Positions 13,746-21,807 of a stretch of DNA of 35,868 nucleotides are shown here, in pieces; the stretch's first letter is position 1; every line of letters begins with the position of its first letter. Position numbers and translations under genes: made by a program. Source of the stretch: Clostridiales bacterium Firm_09 (lineage in GTDB: Bacteria > Bacillota > Clostridia > Christensenellales > DTU072); NCBI GenBank assembly GCA_001604065.1, contig LVAO01000009.1:23780-59647 (forward strand), given 5' to 3'. Below the pieces are notes generated by a model that saw nothing but the letters and a program-made list of their open reading frames with translations, searched no databases and had not been told where the DNA came from.

Positions 13746-14867
13746 TCAAGGGTATAATTTTTCCGGAAGCGTGAATTCTACTTCGATCGGCTGATCGCTG
13801 CCCCGGCGGTTGACGACTACGGTGATGATGTCGCCGGCATCATAGTTGGTAAGCGCTTTTCTCCAATCGGTTTTGTTGGCGATGTAGCGGCCTTCTACAG
13901 AAACGATATAATCGTATTCTTGAAAGTTCTGGTAATTCTCTTTGACATATAACCCGGCGCCTCTGTCATACATGGGAATGGGATAGGTGGAGCCCGGACG
14001 GATATCGTACAACTGTACGGCTTCCGTGTCTACGCGGCCGGGTACAAATCCACGTGTTATGATGGCTTCGGCGACGTAGCCCGCAACAGATACGGGAATC
14101 GCCAATCCCAATCCCATTTCAGGGTATTTTACATTGATTAAACCGACCAGTTCTCCGTACCGGTTGAAAACGGAGCTTCCGGGGTCGGCGGGAATGCTGG
14201 TAAAAAGAAGCGTCATATTGAGGTTGTTTACATTCATTTTGCGCTCCTGACCGCTGATGATGCCATCCTTGACGTACAGACCCGGCGGTGAAGAGACATT
14301 GCCCATGGCGATGACCGTCTCGCCAAGCGCCAGTTTGTCCGAGTCGCCCAGGACTGCGGGGATAAGTCCGTTGCATACGCCGTCCAGTTTGATAATCGCA
14401 ATATCCGTTTTTTCGTCGCATCCCTGAAGATAAGCATTGCAGACCGTTCCGTCAGAAAGGGTCACGGAAATCGAGGACGCCTGCGCGACCGTCTCAAAAT
14501 TAGTAAGGATATACCCGCAATCCGTTATGATGACACCGCTTCCTGTCTGGGAAGGAGCCGTATGGATTTCTACAATGCTGTCTCTTACATTATTGGCGAC
14601 TTCGGCAACGTTCATGGGTTCCCCGTCTAGATCGCCATGGGGATGCTCGCTGTCGGAGCGGTAGATGATAACATTCTGTACAGGCTGCTGAGCTTGCCGG
14701 ATTTTCTGACCCGAAACAACCGAACTGATTACCGCGCTAAGCACGCATACCAGAATTGCTCCCGTTAAAATCAGCACCGTATTGGCAGCATTGCTGCGCG
14801 GCCTCCGGCTTCTGTTATGAAAAGGGACGCTGGAATGGTCCTCATAGTAGTAATTGTTGTTATCCAT
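13746..14867 (-). CDS. HtrA/DegP-like membrane protein, probably protease-dead
   Basis: A 373-residue protein with a cytoplasmic N-terminus, one membrane helix (about 28-52), an extracytoplasmic trypsin-like domain (about 85-270) and a C-terminal PDZ-like domain (about 285-370). The trypsin-like domain is plainly HtrA: GSGVIITDCGYILTN, the catalytic-Asp strand KTDIAIIKLD (Asp155) and LGDSDKLALGETVIAMGN. However, the His of the N-N-H-V-V motif is Glu125 (NFETV), and the active-site N-P-G-N-S-G-G-P-L reads DPGSSVFNR: Ser232 stays but the oxyanion glycines are lost. Proteolysis is therefore unlikely. Its position ahead of a two-component system suggests a sensing or accessory role, such as binding misfolded proteins (inference). 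Confidence 0.85.
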   Translation of the reverse strand: MDNNNYYYEDHSSVPFHNRSRRPRSNAANTVLILTGAILVCVLSAVISSVVSGQKIRQAQQPVQNVIIYRSDSEHPHGDLDGEPMNVAEVANNVRDSIVEIHTAPSQTGSGVIITDCGYILTNFETVAQASSISVTLSDGTVCNAYLQGCDEKTDIAIIKLDGVCNGLIPAVLGDSDKLALGETVIAMGNVSSPPGLYVKDGIISGQERKMNVNNLNMTLLFTSIPADPGSSVFNRYGELVGLINVKYPEMGLGLAIPVSVAGYVAEAIITRGFVPGRVDTEAVQLYDIRPGSTYPIPMYDRGAGLYVKENYQNFQEYDYIVSVEGRYIANKTDWRKALTNYDAGDIITVVVNRRGSDQPIEVEFTLPEKLYP

Positions 14868-14896
14868 AATACCTCAAATAAGGTGATACGGTAATT

Positions 14897-14927
14897 ATTA
14901 TAAGCCGTTATTCTGACAGTTTTCTGA
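14897..14927 (-). promoter_or_regulatory. Promoter with tandem response-regulator-type repeats
   Basis: On the minus strand a perfect -10 TATAAT (14897-14902) has no good -35. Instead TCAGAA occurs twice, at 14922-14927 and 14911-14916, exactly 11 bp apart, in the position where an OmpR-family activator would replace the -35. It drives the HtrA-like/regulator/kinase genes. Confidence 0.5.
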
Positions 14928-14962
14928 ACAAGAAAAGAATAATAAAAGAAATGCAACCGATA

Positions 14963-15502
14963 TTACCGTAATTTGGGCAGGATCTTCTCTTTGTACCATT
15001 CTATGCCGCGGCGGACCGTCTCTGCGGCGACATTGCGGGATTCAATTTTTATGATGGCGGTATGTTTGTCCTCAAGTGTTTTGTAAACGGTAAAGAAGTG
15101 GCAGATTTCCTGCATGATATGCGGGGGAAGCTCTTCGATTTCTTTGAAATTATGCCAGCTCGGATCTTTGAAAGGTATGGCGACAATCTTGTTGTCCACA
15201 AAACCGTCGTCCAACATGGACACCATGCCGATCGGATAACAGCGGCAGAGCGCCAGCGGCTGGATTATTTCGCTGGACAGTACCAATACATCCACCGGGT
15301 CGCCGTCTTCGCAGAAAGTGCGCGGAATGAATCCGTAGTTGGCGGGATAATGCGTGGATGTATACAGAATTCTGTCCAGAATCAATGAGCCGGTTTCTTT
15401 GTCCAACTCATACTTGTTTTTGCTTCCCTTAGAAATTTCGATGACCGCGAGAAAATCTTCGGGACGTATTCTGTCTGCTCCTACATCGTGCCAGATATTC
15501 AT
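14963..15502 (-). CDS. ppa: Inorganic pyrophosphatase (family I)
   Basis: A 179-residue soluble enzyme hydrolysing pyrophosphate to two phosphates. Start ATG 15502 taken because AGAGGCAAT precedes it and MNIWHD matches the family start; an in-frame ATG lies 7 codons earlier. Family I motifs are present: the early E-I-x-x-G-S-K-N-K-Y-E (EISKGSKNKYELD), YPANYGFIPRT, and the metal-binding EDGDPVDVLVL (D-x-D-P-x-D). Length is normal (about 175). It is preceded by AT-rich sequence with TATAAT-like elements but no clear -35. It drives biosynthetic reactions forward, including tRNA charging. Confidence 0.93.
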   Translation of the reverse strand: MNIWHDVGADRIRPEDFLAVIEISKGSKNKYELDKETGSLILDRILYTSTHYPANYGFIPRTFCEDGDPVDVLVLSSEIIQPLALCRCYPIGMVSMLDDGFVDNKIVAIPFKDPSWHNFKEIEELPPHIMQEICHFFTVYKTLEDKHTAIIKIESRNVAAETVRRGIEWYKEKILPKLR

Positions 15503-15597
15503 ATTGCCTCTGTTTCGAATCAATCAATAAAAATTATACTTCAAGTATATCTCCCTTAGGATTATTTTGCAAGATGCTTTTTCTGCCGGGATATACC

Positions 15598-15786
15598 TCA
15601 CGGGTCTTTCTTTCCGACTTTATTCTGTGTCGGGTGCGGGCATCCGTCCGGATTGCGGGCGGAGCAATTTTTTGCATAAGGACAGCCCGCACAGCCGCTC
15701 TTTTTACGGTTTTTGATAAGATAGGCGGCAATTGCGCCCACAAGAAGAACGAGCGTGGCGATGACAACAGAATCCGCGGATTTCAC
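15598..15786 (-). CDS. FeoB-associated Cys-rich membrane protein
   Basis: A 62-residue protein starting at GTG 15786 behind GGAGAGCCT. One membrane helix (about 6-24, VIATLVLLVGAIAAYLI) is followed by a basic, Cys-rich tail: CAGCPYAKNC then CPHPTQ. This is the small FeoB-associated family (PF12669-like) that often follows feoB in Clostridia. It begins 10 bp after the feoB stop, so it is the third gene of the feo operon. The Cys cluster probably handles iron or an electron at the inner face; the precise role is not known. Other frames over this stretch lack support. Confidence 0.8.
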   Translation of the reverse strand: MKSADSVVIATLVLLVGAIAAYLIKNRKKSGCAGCPYAKNCSARNPDGCPHPTQNKVGKKDP

Positions 15787-15796
15787 AGGCTCTCCT

Positions 15797-17806
15797 TTAC
15801 AACGTAAACAACATACCGAAAGTATATACAATCAATGCGGAAATATAGGCGACTGCGGTTTGCAGCGCCATCGCAAGTACGGCAAATCTTGTGGATTTCA
15901 CTTCTTTGCGGAGTGTTGCGAAGGCAGCGACGCAAGGCATATACTGTGAAACGAAAACAAGAAAGGACAATGCCTGCAGCGGCGAAAGAATGGAGCCTAA
16001 CGCTGCGGGAAGCTCGGCCTGAGATACATTAAAGAGAATCGCCAACGTGCTGACAACGGCTTCTTTGGCGGACAGACCGGCGATCAAAGAGGTGGTCAGA
16101 CGCCAGTCGCCAAAGCCTAAAGGAGCAAAGACCGGTGCAATCCATTTCGCGACGCCGGCAAGTATGCTCTGCGAGCTGTCTCCGACCATCGAGAATTTGA
16201 AGCTGACGTTGGTCAGAAACCAGACCGCAAGCGAAGCAAGCAGAATAACCGTGAACGCTTTGACAAGAAACCCTTTGGCTTTCTCCCACATAAATGTCAG
16301 CACTGTTTTTACAGAAGGCAGACGGTACGGAGGAAGCTCCATCATAAAAGGCACCGACTGTCCGCGGAATTTTGTTTTTTGCAGGACAAGCGCATAGAAT
16401 ATGCCGGCTGCGATGCTGAAAAAATATAAAAACAGCATCACCGGCGCGCGATAATGCCGGAAAAATGCCATTGTGAATAGAGCGTACACAGGGATTTTTG
16501 CGCTGCACGACATAAAAGGCACGGTTGCGAGCGTCAGCTTGCGGTCGCGGTCCGAAGAAAGCGTTCTTGTCGCCATATAGGCCGGCACCGAACATCCGAA
16601 GCCGATCAGCATGGGCACAATCGAACGTCCCGAAAGACCGATTTTACGCAGCAGCTTGTCCATGACAAAAGCGATGCGCGCCATGTAGCCGGAGTCTTCG
16701 ACAATGGACAGCAATAAAAAAAGCACAAGAATCGTGGGAAGAAAGGACAGCACGCTGGAGATGCCCGTAAAAAGCCCGTCGCAAACAAGCGAAATCAGCC
16801 AGCCGCTGACCTCGGCGCGTGTCAGCAGATCGCGTAGTCCCTGCCCGGCGATATCCAAAAAGGCAGAGAGGGCGTCGCTTGCGGTCTTGCCGACCAGTCC
16901 GAAGGTCAGATAAAAAATCAGTCCCATGACAATTGCAAAAATAGGAATCGAAAAGACTTTGTGTGTCAGAATTTTGTCTATTTTGTCCGTTCGCAACTGA
17001 CTTTTGTTTTCACCCGGTTTTTTTACGACTTCCTTATATATCGCCTCGATATTGGCATAGCGCATATCGACGATGGCCGCTTCGCGGTCGGTGCCTAAAG
17101 ATTTTTCAAGATCCGACACAAAATGGTCAATGATTTCCAATTGGTTCTGCGCAAGAGCCAGGGTATCGATGATTTCCTTGTCGTTTTCAATGATGCGTAT
17201 GGCGCTGAATTTTGCGGGAAGCCCCATCCGGGAGGCATTGGTCTCGACGAGATGTGATATCGAGTGAATGGCAGTATGGATGGCGCCTTCGCAGCGATCC
17301 CGAAAGCTGTTCTTGTCTCCGGACTGGCAAATCTTGACGCATTTTTCTACAAGTTCTTCTATCCCTTGGTTTTTTGCGGCAGAGATGGGGACAACGATGA
17401 CGCCCAAAAGCTCCGACAGCTTTTCGACATCGATAACGGTGCCGTTTGCAGCAACGTCGTCCATCATGTTGAGAGCCACAATTGTCGGCGTTTGGGTTTC
17501 CAGAATCTGCATTGTGAGATACAGATTGCGGTTAAGGTTGGTTGCATCCAGTATATTGATGACGCATTCCGGCCGTGATTTGAACAGATAATCTCGGGTG
17601 ATTTTTTCTTCTGCGGAATAGGGCGAAAGAGAATATACTCCGGGCAAATCGACTACGATGAAGCCTGTCTTTCCGCGCAGAGGCCCGGTGGCAACGTCAA
17701 CGGTAACGCCGGGAAAGTTGCCTACCTTCTGGCGGCTGCCTGTCAGGCGGTTGAAGAGCGTCGTCTTGCCGCAATTCTGATTGCCGATCAGTGCGATATT
17801 GTACAT
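15797..17806 (-). CDS. feoB: Ferrous iron transport protein B
   Basis: A 669-residue Fe(II) transporter. Start at ATG 17806 (MYNIALIGN), with GGAGG inside the end of feoA; the frame extends 14 codons up without support. The N-terminal GTPase domain shows G1 GNQNCGKTT (8-16), G3 DLPGVYSL and G4 NMMD, and a helical regulatory domain follows. The membrane part from about residue 285 has the two Gate-type halves, including LSFLPTILVLFLLLS and GFGCSVPAYMATRTL with its conserved Cys. It lies directly after feoA (1 bp apart) and before the Cys-rich partner. Somewhat shorter than E. coli FeoB (773), but normal for Firmicutes. Confidence 0.94.
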   Translation of the reverse strand: MYNIALIGNQNCGKTTLFNRLTGSRQKVGNFPGVTVDVATGPLRGKTGFIVVDLPGVYSLSPYSAEEKITRDYLFKSRPECVINILDATNLNRNLYLTMQILETQTPTIVALNMMDDVAANGTVIDVEKLSELLGVIVVPISAAKNQGIEELVEKCVKICQSGDKNSFRDRCEGAIHTAIHSISHLVETNASRMGLPAKFSAIRIIENDKEIIDTLALAQNQLEIIDHFVSDLEKSLGTDREAAIVDMRYANIEAIYKEVVKKPGENKSQLRTDKIDKILTHKVFSIPIFAIVMGLIFYLTFGLVGKTASDALSAFLDIAGQGLRDLLTRAEVSGWLISLVCDGLFTGISSVLSFLPTILVLFLLLSIVEDSGYMARIAFVMDKLLRKIGLSGRSIVPMLIGFGCSVPAYMATRTLSSDRDRKLTLATVPFMSCSAKIPVYALFTMAFFRHYRAPVMLFLYFFSIAAGIFYALVLQKTKFRGQSVPFMMELPPYRLPSVKTVLTFMWEKAKGFLVKAFTVILLASLAVWFLTNVSFKFSMVGDSSQSILAGVAKWIAPVFAPLGFGDWRLTTSLIAGLSAKEAVVSTLAILFNVSQAELPAALGSILSPLQALSFLVFVSQYMPCVAAFATLRKEVKSTRFAVLAMALQTAVAYISALIVYTFGMLFTL

Positions 17807-17807
17807 A

Positions 17808-18038
17808 TCAGGCGATCGCCTCCTCAACAAAAATATTCTTTGCTTCACTCAGGCGCAAGGTAAGATGGTAGCCCCGGATGATAATTTCGACGGGATCGCC
17901 CATGGGGGCTTTCTTATACAGTTTTACATTCGTGCCGGGCGTCAGGCCCATATCCAGCAGCCGCTTTCTGAGCGCGCCTTGGCCGCTGACTTTTATGATT
18001 CTTGCGCTTGCTCCGATTTGGAGCGTATCCAGCGTCAT
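17808..18038 (-). CDS. feoA: Ferrous iron transport protein A
   Basis: A 76-residue SH3-like protein starting at ATG 18038 behind AGGAGACC. Family landmarks are the LLDMGLTPGTNVKLYKKAPMGDPVEI core and a final LRLSEAKNIFV. FeoA is a small cytosolic partner that stimulates the GTPase of FeoB. It heads the feoA-feoB-small membrane protein operon. The 75-bp gap upstream is AT-rich (a TATATA stretch) and probably holds the promoter. I see no clear Fur or DtxR box. Confidence 0.92.
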   Translation of the reverse strand: MTLDTLQIGASARIIKVSGQGALRKRLLDMGLTPGTNVKLYKKAPMGDPVEIIIRGYHLTLRLSEAKNIFVEEAIA

Positions 18039-18113
18039 AATGGTCTCCTGTCAATCGATTCTTACGGATGGTAGAATACATTTACTTAATATATATATTT
18101 TTGGGTATTATGT

Positions 18114-18722
18114 TTATGAACAGCTGCTGCTGTGCTCTTCATCCAGATAGCTTGCGGAGAGATCTGCCATATGCAGCAGAACCGCGATAGGGTATCGTGC
18201 AAAGGCGGAAGCTATGGAATAGTTGCCCCCTTTGACACGGTCATCAAAGCTGCCCATATGCCAGTTGATTGCGATCGCCTCTTCACGGGTCAAACGGATG
18301 AATCCGTTGATGATGTATACGGATTTTTCGCCGTGCCCGTAGGGCAGCTTCTCGTCGATGGCGTAATACGGAATCTTCTCCCATGTGCCGTCCGGTTTTT
18401 TGACGTTGCGGAGCTCTGTGGTATACATATCGATTTTGCAGACATCGTGCAGCAGTCCGCAAATGGCGACGGTCTCGGCGGATATTTTGCTTTTCCAGTC
18501 TGCGCCGTACTCCGCCGTAACCAGCATTACGAGCCGATTGTAAACATTGATGCTGTGTCGGCAGAGACCTCCCTCAATTGCCATGTGGAATCGGGTGCTT
18601 GCCGGCGCGGTAAAAAAATCGGAATTCTTAAGGTATTCAAGCAGAGCCGATTCTCCGTCACGCTTGATATTCTCCTGATAAATGCGGATAAACTCCTCTT
18701 TGTTTGCATGAATAAGGTTCAT
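18114..18722 (-). CDS. HD-domain phosphohydrolase
   Basis: A 202-residue soluble protein starting at ATG 18722 behind GGAGGAACAG; the start overlaps the stop of the GH32-like gene as ATGA. HD-superfamily metal ligands are visible: RHSINV, LLHDVCKID (the His-Asp pair), YGHGEKS, INWHMG and a final LHMADLSA. The pattern fits small HD hydrolases related to YhaM-like exonuclease domains, which act on nucleotides or RNA ends; the substrate is not predictable. It ends in a Ser/Cys-rich SSSCS tail. Coupling to the degenerate GH32-like gene is notable but unexplained. Confidence 0.82.
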   Translation of the reverse strand: MNLIHANKEEFIRIYQENIKRDGESALLEYLKNSDFFTAPASTRFHMAIEGGLCRHSINVYNRLVMLVTAEYGADWKSKISAETVAICGLLHDVCKIDMYTTELRNVKKPDGTWEKIPYYAIDEKLPYGHGEKSVYIINGFIRLTREEAIAINWHMGSFDDRVKGGNYSIASAFARYPIAVLLHMADLSASYLDEEHSSSCS

Positions 18723-20005
18723 CTGTTCCTCCGTATCGGATCTTCCAAATCGTATTTTATCGCTTCGCAAAACGCATCGCCGTTTGCGTCAAAACCTGTT
18801 GCGCATCCCGCAAGCGCATCGTCGAATCCCCGTGAAAACGTAATTATGCCGTCGTCAATAAAGCACTCCGCTCTGCCGGGCAGGAGAATAACCCTCAACT
18901 CCACAGATTCTCCGACAGAATAAGAGAAGGCCACGGGAGGATAATTTTTATCCTTTGCCAATGTGGAGACGTCAAAATCCACTTCTCCTTTTTCACGGTT
19001 GAAGGTGATGAACAATCCCCTGCATCCCGTCATCAGCAAACGTGCAGTAAAGCTTTTTGCTTTTGTCAAATGCGCTTTAAGAAGAATTTCGCATCGTTTG
19101 CCCGACAGTTCTGCGTACGTTGCCGTTGTCTCTCCCGCCGAGAACGAGGCGGAAATCTCCCCTTTGCGCTTTTGCAGCAGTTCACGTACAGGGCGGAGAC
19201 ACAATCCGTCTTCTCCGGCATGAATTTCTTTTGGCAATGCGAGTCCGGAGCAGCGGCCGTCCAGATGGAGCAGCCCGGAGACAAGCAGCAGTCTCCCGTC
19301 CGGAAGCGTCGTTATGCGGGGCGAAAGGACACAATCCAACGGCATAAACCGGCTTGTTTCGACAAACACACCTTCTTCGGGAAGCAGTCTGCCGTAACGG
19401 CAGCCGAAAACGCCGCCGCGCATTTCAAACAGAATATGATGATTGCCGCTCTGGACAAGGGACGCAAAATCTGTGCTTATGCCATCCGTCAGCGTGCCTT
19501 TCAGATGCCAGTCCATCAGATTTTGGGACTGAAAAAGCAGAGTGCCGGAGCGGGAGCCGGATACAATATAGTAATTTTCCCCGCTCCTGAAGATTCGCGG
19601 CGCGCCGATCCTGCGCACCTTTTTTGGTAGAGTCTTTTTGGAGATCACCGGCAGGGGATAATTTTCTAAAGTGCAGAGATCCGATGTTGCCGCCAGGCGG
19701 ATGACATCGGAGAATAAGGTTTTCTGAAGATAAACATACCAGATTCTGCCGTTTCTTTGTATTGCCGAGCCGGAACAGATATGAACCGGTCTGAAAAAAT
19801 CCGGCACCAGGATATCTTCGGATTTTCCCCAATCGAGAAGATTGCCGGATGCGGATGCCGAACATTTTGAAAAGCCGGAAGGAAAGCTTGCGCGTCCGAA
19901 AAACAAGTGATACAGACCGTCAGAATAAACCAGCGCGTGCGGTAGAAAAGACTTTTCACTTTCAAAAAGACCGATTGTTTCGGACCGATTCTTTTTCTCT
20001 TTCAT
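18719..20005 (-). CDS. GH32-like beta-propeller protein, catalytic motifs lost
   Basis: A 428-residue protein without signal peptide, starting at ATG 20005 behind AGGAG. The N-terminal part has the GH32 five-bladed propeller look (LVYSDGLYHLFFGRAS; LLDWGKSEDILVPD; SGSAIQRNGRIWYVYL), and the C-terminal ~120 residues look like the GH32 beta-sandwich (ECFIDDGIITFSRGF). All three active-site signatures are changed: the W-M-N-D-P-N-G site reads SFLPHA (nucleophile Asp to Leu), R-D-P reads GAP, and the W-E-C-P site reads TDFA. It probably cannot hydrolyse fructosides and may bind sugar instead. Another five-bladed clan member (GH43-like) is possible. It shares its control region with the divergent GH2-like gene and is followed by an HD protein. 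Confidence 0.7.
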   Translation of the reverse strand: MKEKKNRSETIGLFESEKSFLPHALVYSDGLYHLFFGRASFPSGFSKCSASASGNLLDWGKSEDILVPDFFRPVHICSGSAIQRNGRIWYVYLQKTLFSDVIRLAATSDLCTLENYPLPVISKKTLPKKVRRIGAPRIFRSGENYYIVSGSRSGTLLFQSQNLMDWHLKGTLTDGISTDFASLVQSGNHHILFEMRGGVFGCRYGRLLPEEGVFVETSRFMPLDCVLSPRITTLPDGRLLLVSGLLHLDGRCSGLALPKEIHAGEDGLCLRPVRELLQKRKGEISASFSAGETTATYAELSGKRCEILLKAHLTKAKSFTARLLMTGCRGLFITFNREKGEVDFDVSTLAKDKNYPPVAFSYSVGESVELRVILLPGRAECFIDDGIITFSRGFDDALAGCATGFDANGDAFCEAIKYDLEDPIRRNR

Positions 20006-20026
20006 GCCAGCTCCTATTGTTAAATT

Positions 20027-20055
20027 ATTCTAACATATTCGGATTGCAAAGTCAA
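20027..20055 (-). promoter_or_regulatory. Promoter of the GH32-like/HD operon
   Basis: On the minus strand TTGACT (20050-20055) and TAGAAT (20027-20032) are 17 bp apart, a good sigma-A promoter. The -35 and the first spacer bases overlap one copy of the GGATTGCAAA repeat. Confidence 0.65.
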
Positions 20056-20074
20056 TTTTTTTATGGATTGCAAA
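20041..20074. repeat. 10-bp direct repeat between divergent glycosidase-like genes
   Basis: GGATTGCAAA occurs exactly at 20041-20050 and 20065-20074. The first copy lies in the minus-strand promoter (spacer and one -35 base), and the second covers the plus-strand -35 (20068-20073). The copies are 24 bp apart. A shared operator controlling both genes is plausible. Confidence 0.5.
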
Positions 20075-20096
20075 CAAGGTGCAGATATGGTAAAAT
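20068..20096 (+). promoter_or_regulatory. Promoter of the GH2-like gene
   Basis: TTGCAA (20068-20073) and TAAAAT (20091-20096) are 17 bp apart. The start site would be about 20103, leaving only around 12 nt before ATG 20115, so the mRNA leader is very short. Confidence 0.55.
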
Positions 20097-20114
20097 GTCC
20101 GGGAATAATTGCGC

Positions 20115-21806
20115 ATGATATTCAGTATGGCAACCATATACAGGGAAGAACACCCGCGACCCAACTTCATACGGCCGGACTGGCTGTCACTTAACGGATG
20201 CTGGGATTTTGAAATCGCAGACGATTCTCCACGGAATTTTTCTTCTTATCTTGACGGCAGCCCGTATAAGGGGACGATTGAGGTTCCCTTTGCGCCGCAG
20301 GCTCCGCTTTCGGGAATAGGCAGGAACGAAAATCTTAAAAGCGTTTGGTACCGCAGGTCTTTTTTTCTTGACGAAAAAACCAGGTCGGCAACAGTGCTTC
20401 TGAACTTCGGCGCGGTCGATTACCGTGCGGAGGTTTATGTCAACGGCAAACCAGCGGGTACGCACATCGGAGGATATACTCCTTTCACCATAGACATCAC
20501 CGCCCTTGTTCATGAGGGCCGGAACATTCTTGTTGTGAATGCCTTGGACAATGACGAAGATCCGGATGTCCCGTGCGGGACACAGGGGAAAAATGGATTT
20601 GCCCATTGCACGGGCATCTGGCAGAGCGTCTGGCTGGAATTCGCAGCAAAAACGTATCTCTCCGCTTACCGGGCGACGCCCAGTTTGAGCCAGAAGGCAA
20701 TTCTTGCGCAGGGTGTCATACAATGTCCTGTCGAAGGCAAACTAGAAGTCGAGCTGTTCTATAATAACATCAGCTTGGGAAAATATAAGTATGAGCAGAA
20801 GGAGCGTTTTTTTATACGCATCCCTATTCCCGACGCGCTGAAGCTCTGGCAAATCGGCGAAGGCGGTTTTTATGACGTTGTGCTGACAATCCGGGACAAA
20901 AACGGCATTCCGCTGGACACCATACTGACCTATTCTGCCTTCCGAGAAATCGCTGTGAAAGAGAAGTCCATCCTGCTGAACGGAAAACCGTTGACAATCA
21001 AGCAGGCTGTTGACTGCCGATATTATCCCGCAGGCCATTATACCGCACCTTCCGAAGCGGCAGTGAAGCAGGATATCCTCTGCGCGTTATCGCTCGGATT
21101 CAATTCCGTCCGTATACGGGGCACGTTATCCGAGCCTTTATATTTGTATTACGCCGACAAATTGGGCCTGCTTCTTTTTGAAGAATATCCTTCTTCCGAC
21201 ATGCCTTTGAATCCGAAGACGGCCTTGCTGTGGACGTCAGAATGGACGGAGATCATGGAACGGGATTTCGGGCATCCTTCCATTTGTTTCTGGATGCCGG
21301 CTGGCAGCTACAACGGGGACAATTGCGATTTTGTGTCGGATATTTGCAATCGATGCATCCGGGCCGATTCTTCCCGTCCCGTGATAGACGGAGAGATTCA
21401 TTATCATACGGCGGTCTTTGATAAGCGTCTGGACGTTGTCGGCACAGAAAAACTGCTCCGCGCTCTTTATGAGCCGCAGAACGGCCCGTTTTCTTCCCCC
21501 AGAGAAGCGGCGAAAGCCGCAAAGAAATATCCCGGCGCCATGTCGGCGGAAGCATTGTCCTGCTTGCCTTTCTTTGCTCATTCTCTGCGTTTGCCTGCCG
21601 AGGCGTTTGAGTCCACAAAAAATTTCAAGCGGATTTTTGCCGCTTATGTCAATGCGGTGCTTTCCGCCCATGCTGCAGGAATAGGATTCTCTGCCCTCAT
21701 TGACAATCCCGGCGACAAAACCGGCTTTTTTACCATGGAGCGTGATTTCAAATTCGAAAGAGGCTGCGAAGCCTCCGTAAGAAAGTTTTTTGCCCAGATC
21801 AATTAA
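20115..21806 (+). CDS. GH2-like protein lacking the acid/base glutamate
   Basis: A 563-residue protein with no signal peptide. ATG 20115 is the most likely start (ATG 20127 is possible; TTG 20109 less so); no strong ribosome-binding site is seen. Domains in order: GH2 sugar-binding jelly roll (about 10-180: RPDWLSLNGCWDF, WYRRSFFLDE, VYVNGKPAGTHIGGYTPF), an immunoglobulin-like domain (about 190-285), and a TIM barrel. In the barrel the family motif H-P-S-x-x-x-W-x-P-x-N-E reads HPSICFWMPAGS, so the acid/base Glu is Ser398 and the preceding Asn is Gly397. A Glu remains near the nucleophile position (Glu479 in MSAEALS). Glycoside hydrolysis is therefore doubtful. It is divergent from a similarly degraded GH32-like gene. 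Confidence 0.78.
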   Translation: MIFSMATIYREEHPRPNFIRPDWLSLNGCWDFEIADDSPRNFSSYLDGSPYKGTIEVPFAPQAPLSGIGRNENLKSVWYRRSFFLDEKTRSATVLLNFGAVDYRAEVYVNGKPAGTHIGGYTPFTIDITALVHEGRNILVVNALDNDEDPDVPCGTQGKNGFAHCTGIWQSVWLEFAAKTYLSAYRATPSLSQKAILAQGVIQCPVEGKLEVELFYNNISLGKYKYEQKERFFIRIPIPDALKLWQIGEGGFYDVVLTIRDKNGIPLDTILTYSAFREIAVKEKSILLNGKPLTIKQAVDCRYYPAGHYTAPSEAAVKQDILCALSLGFNSVRIRGTLSEPLYLYYADKLGLLLFEEYPSSDMPLNPKTALLWTSEWTEIMERDFGHPSICFWMPAGSYNGDNCDFVSDICNRCIRADSSRPVIDGEIHYHTAVFDKRLDVVGTEKLLRALYEPQNGPFSSPREAAKAAKKYPGAMSAEALSCLPFFAHSLRLPAEAFESTKNFKRIFAAYVNAVLSAHAAGIGFSALIDNPGDKTGFFTMERDFKFERGCEASVRKFFAQIN

Positions 21807-21807
21807 G

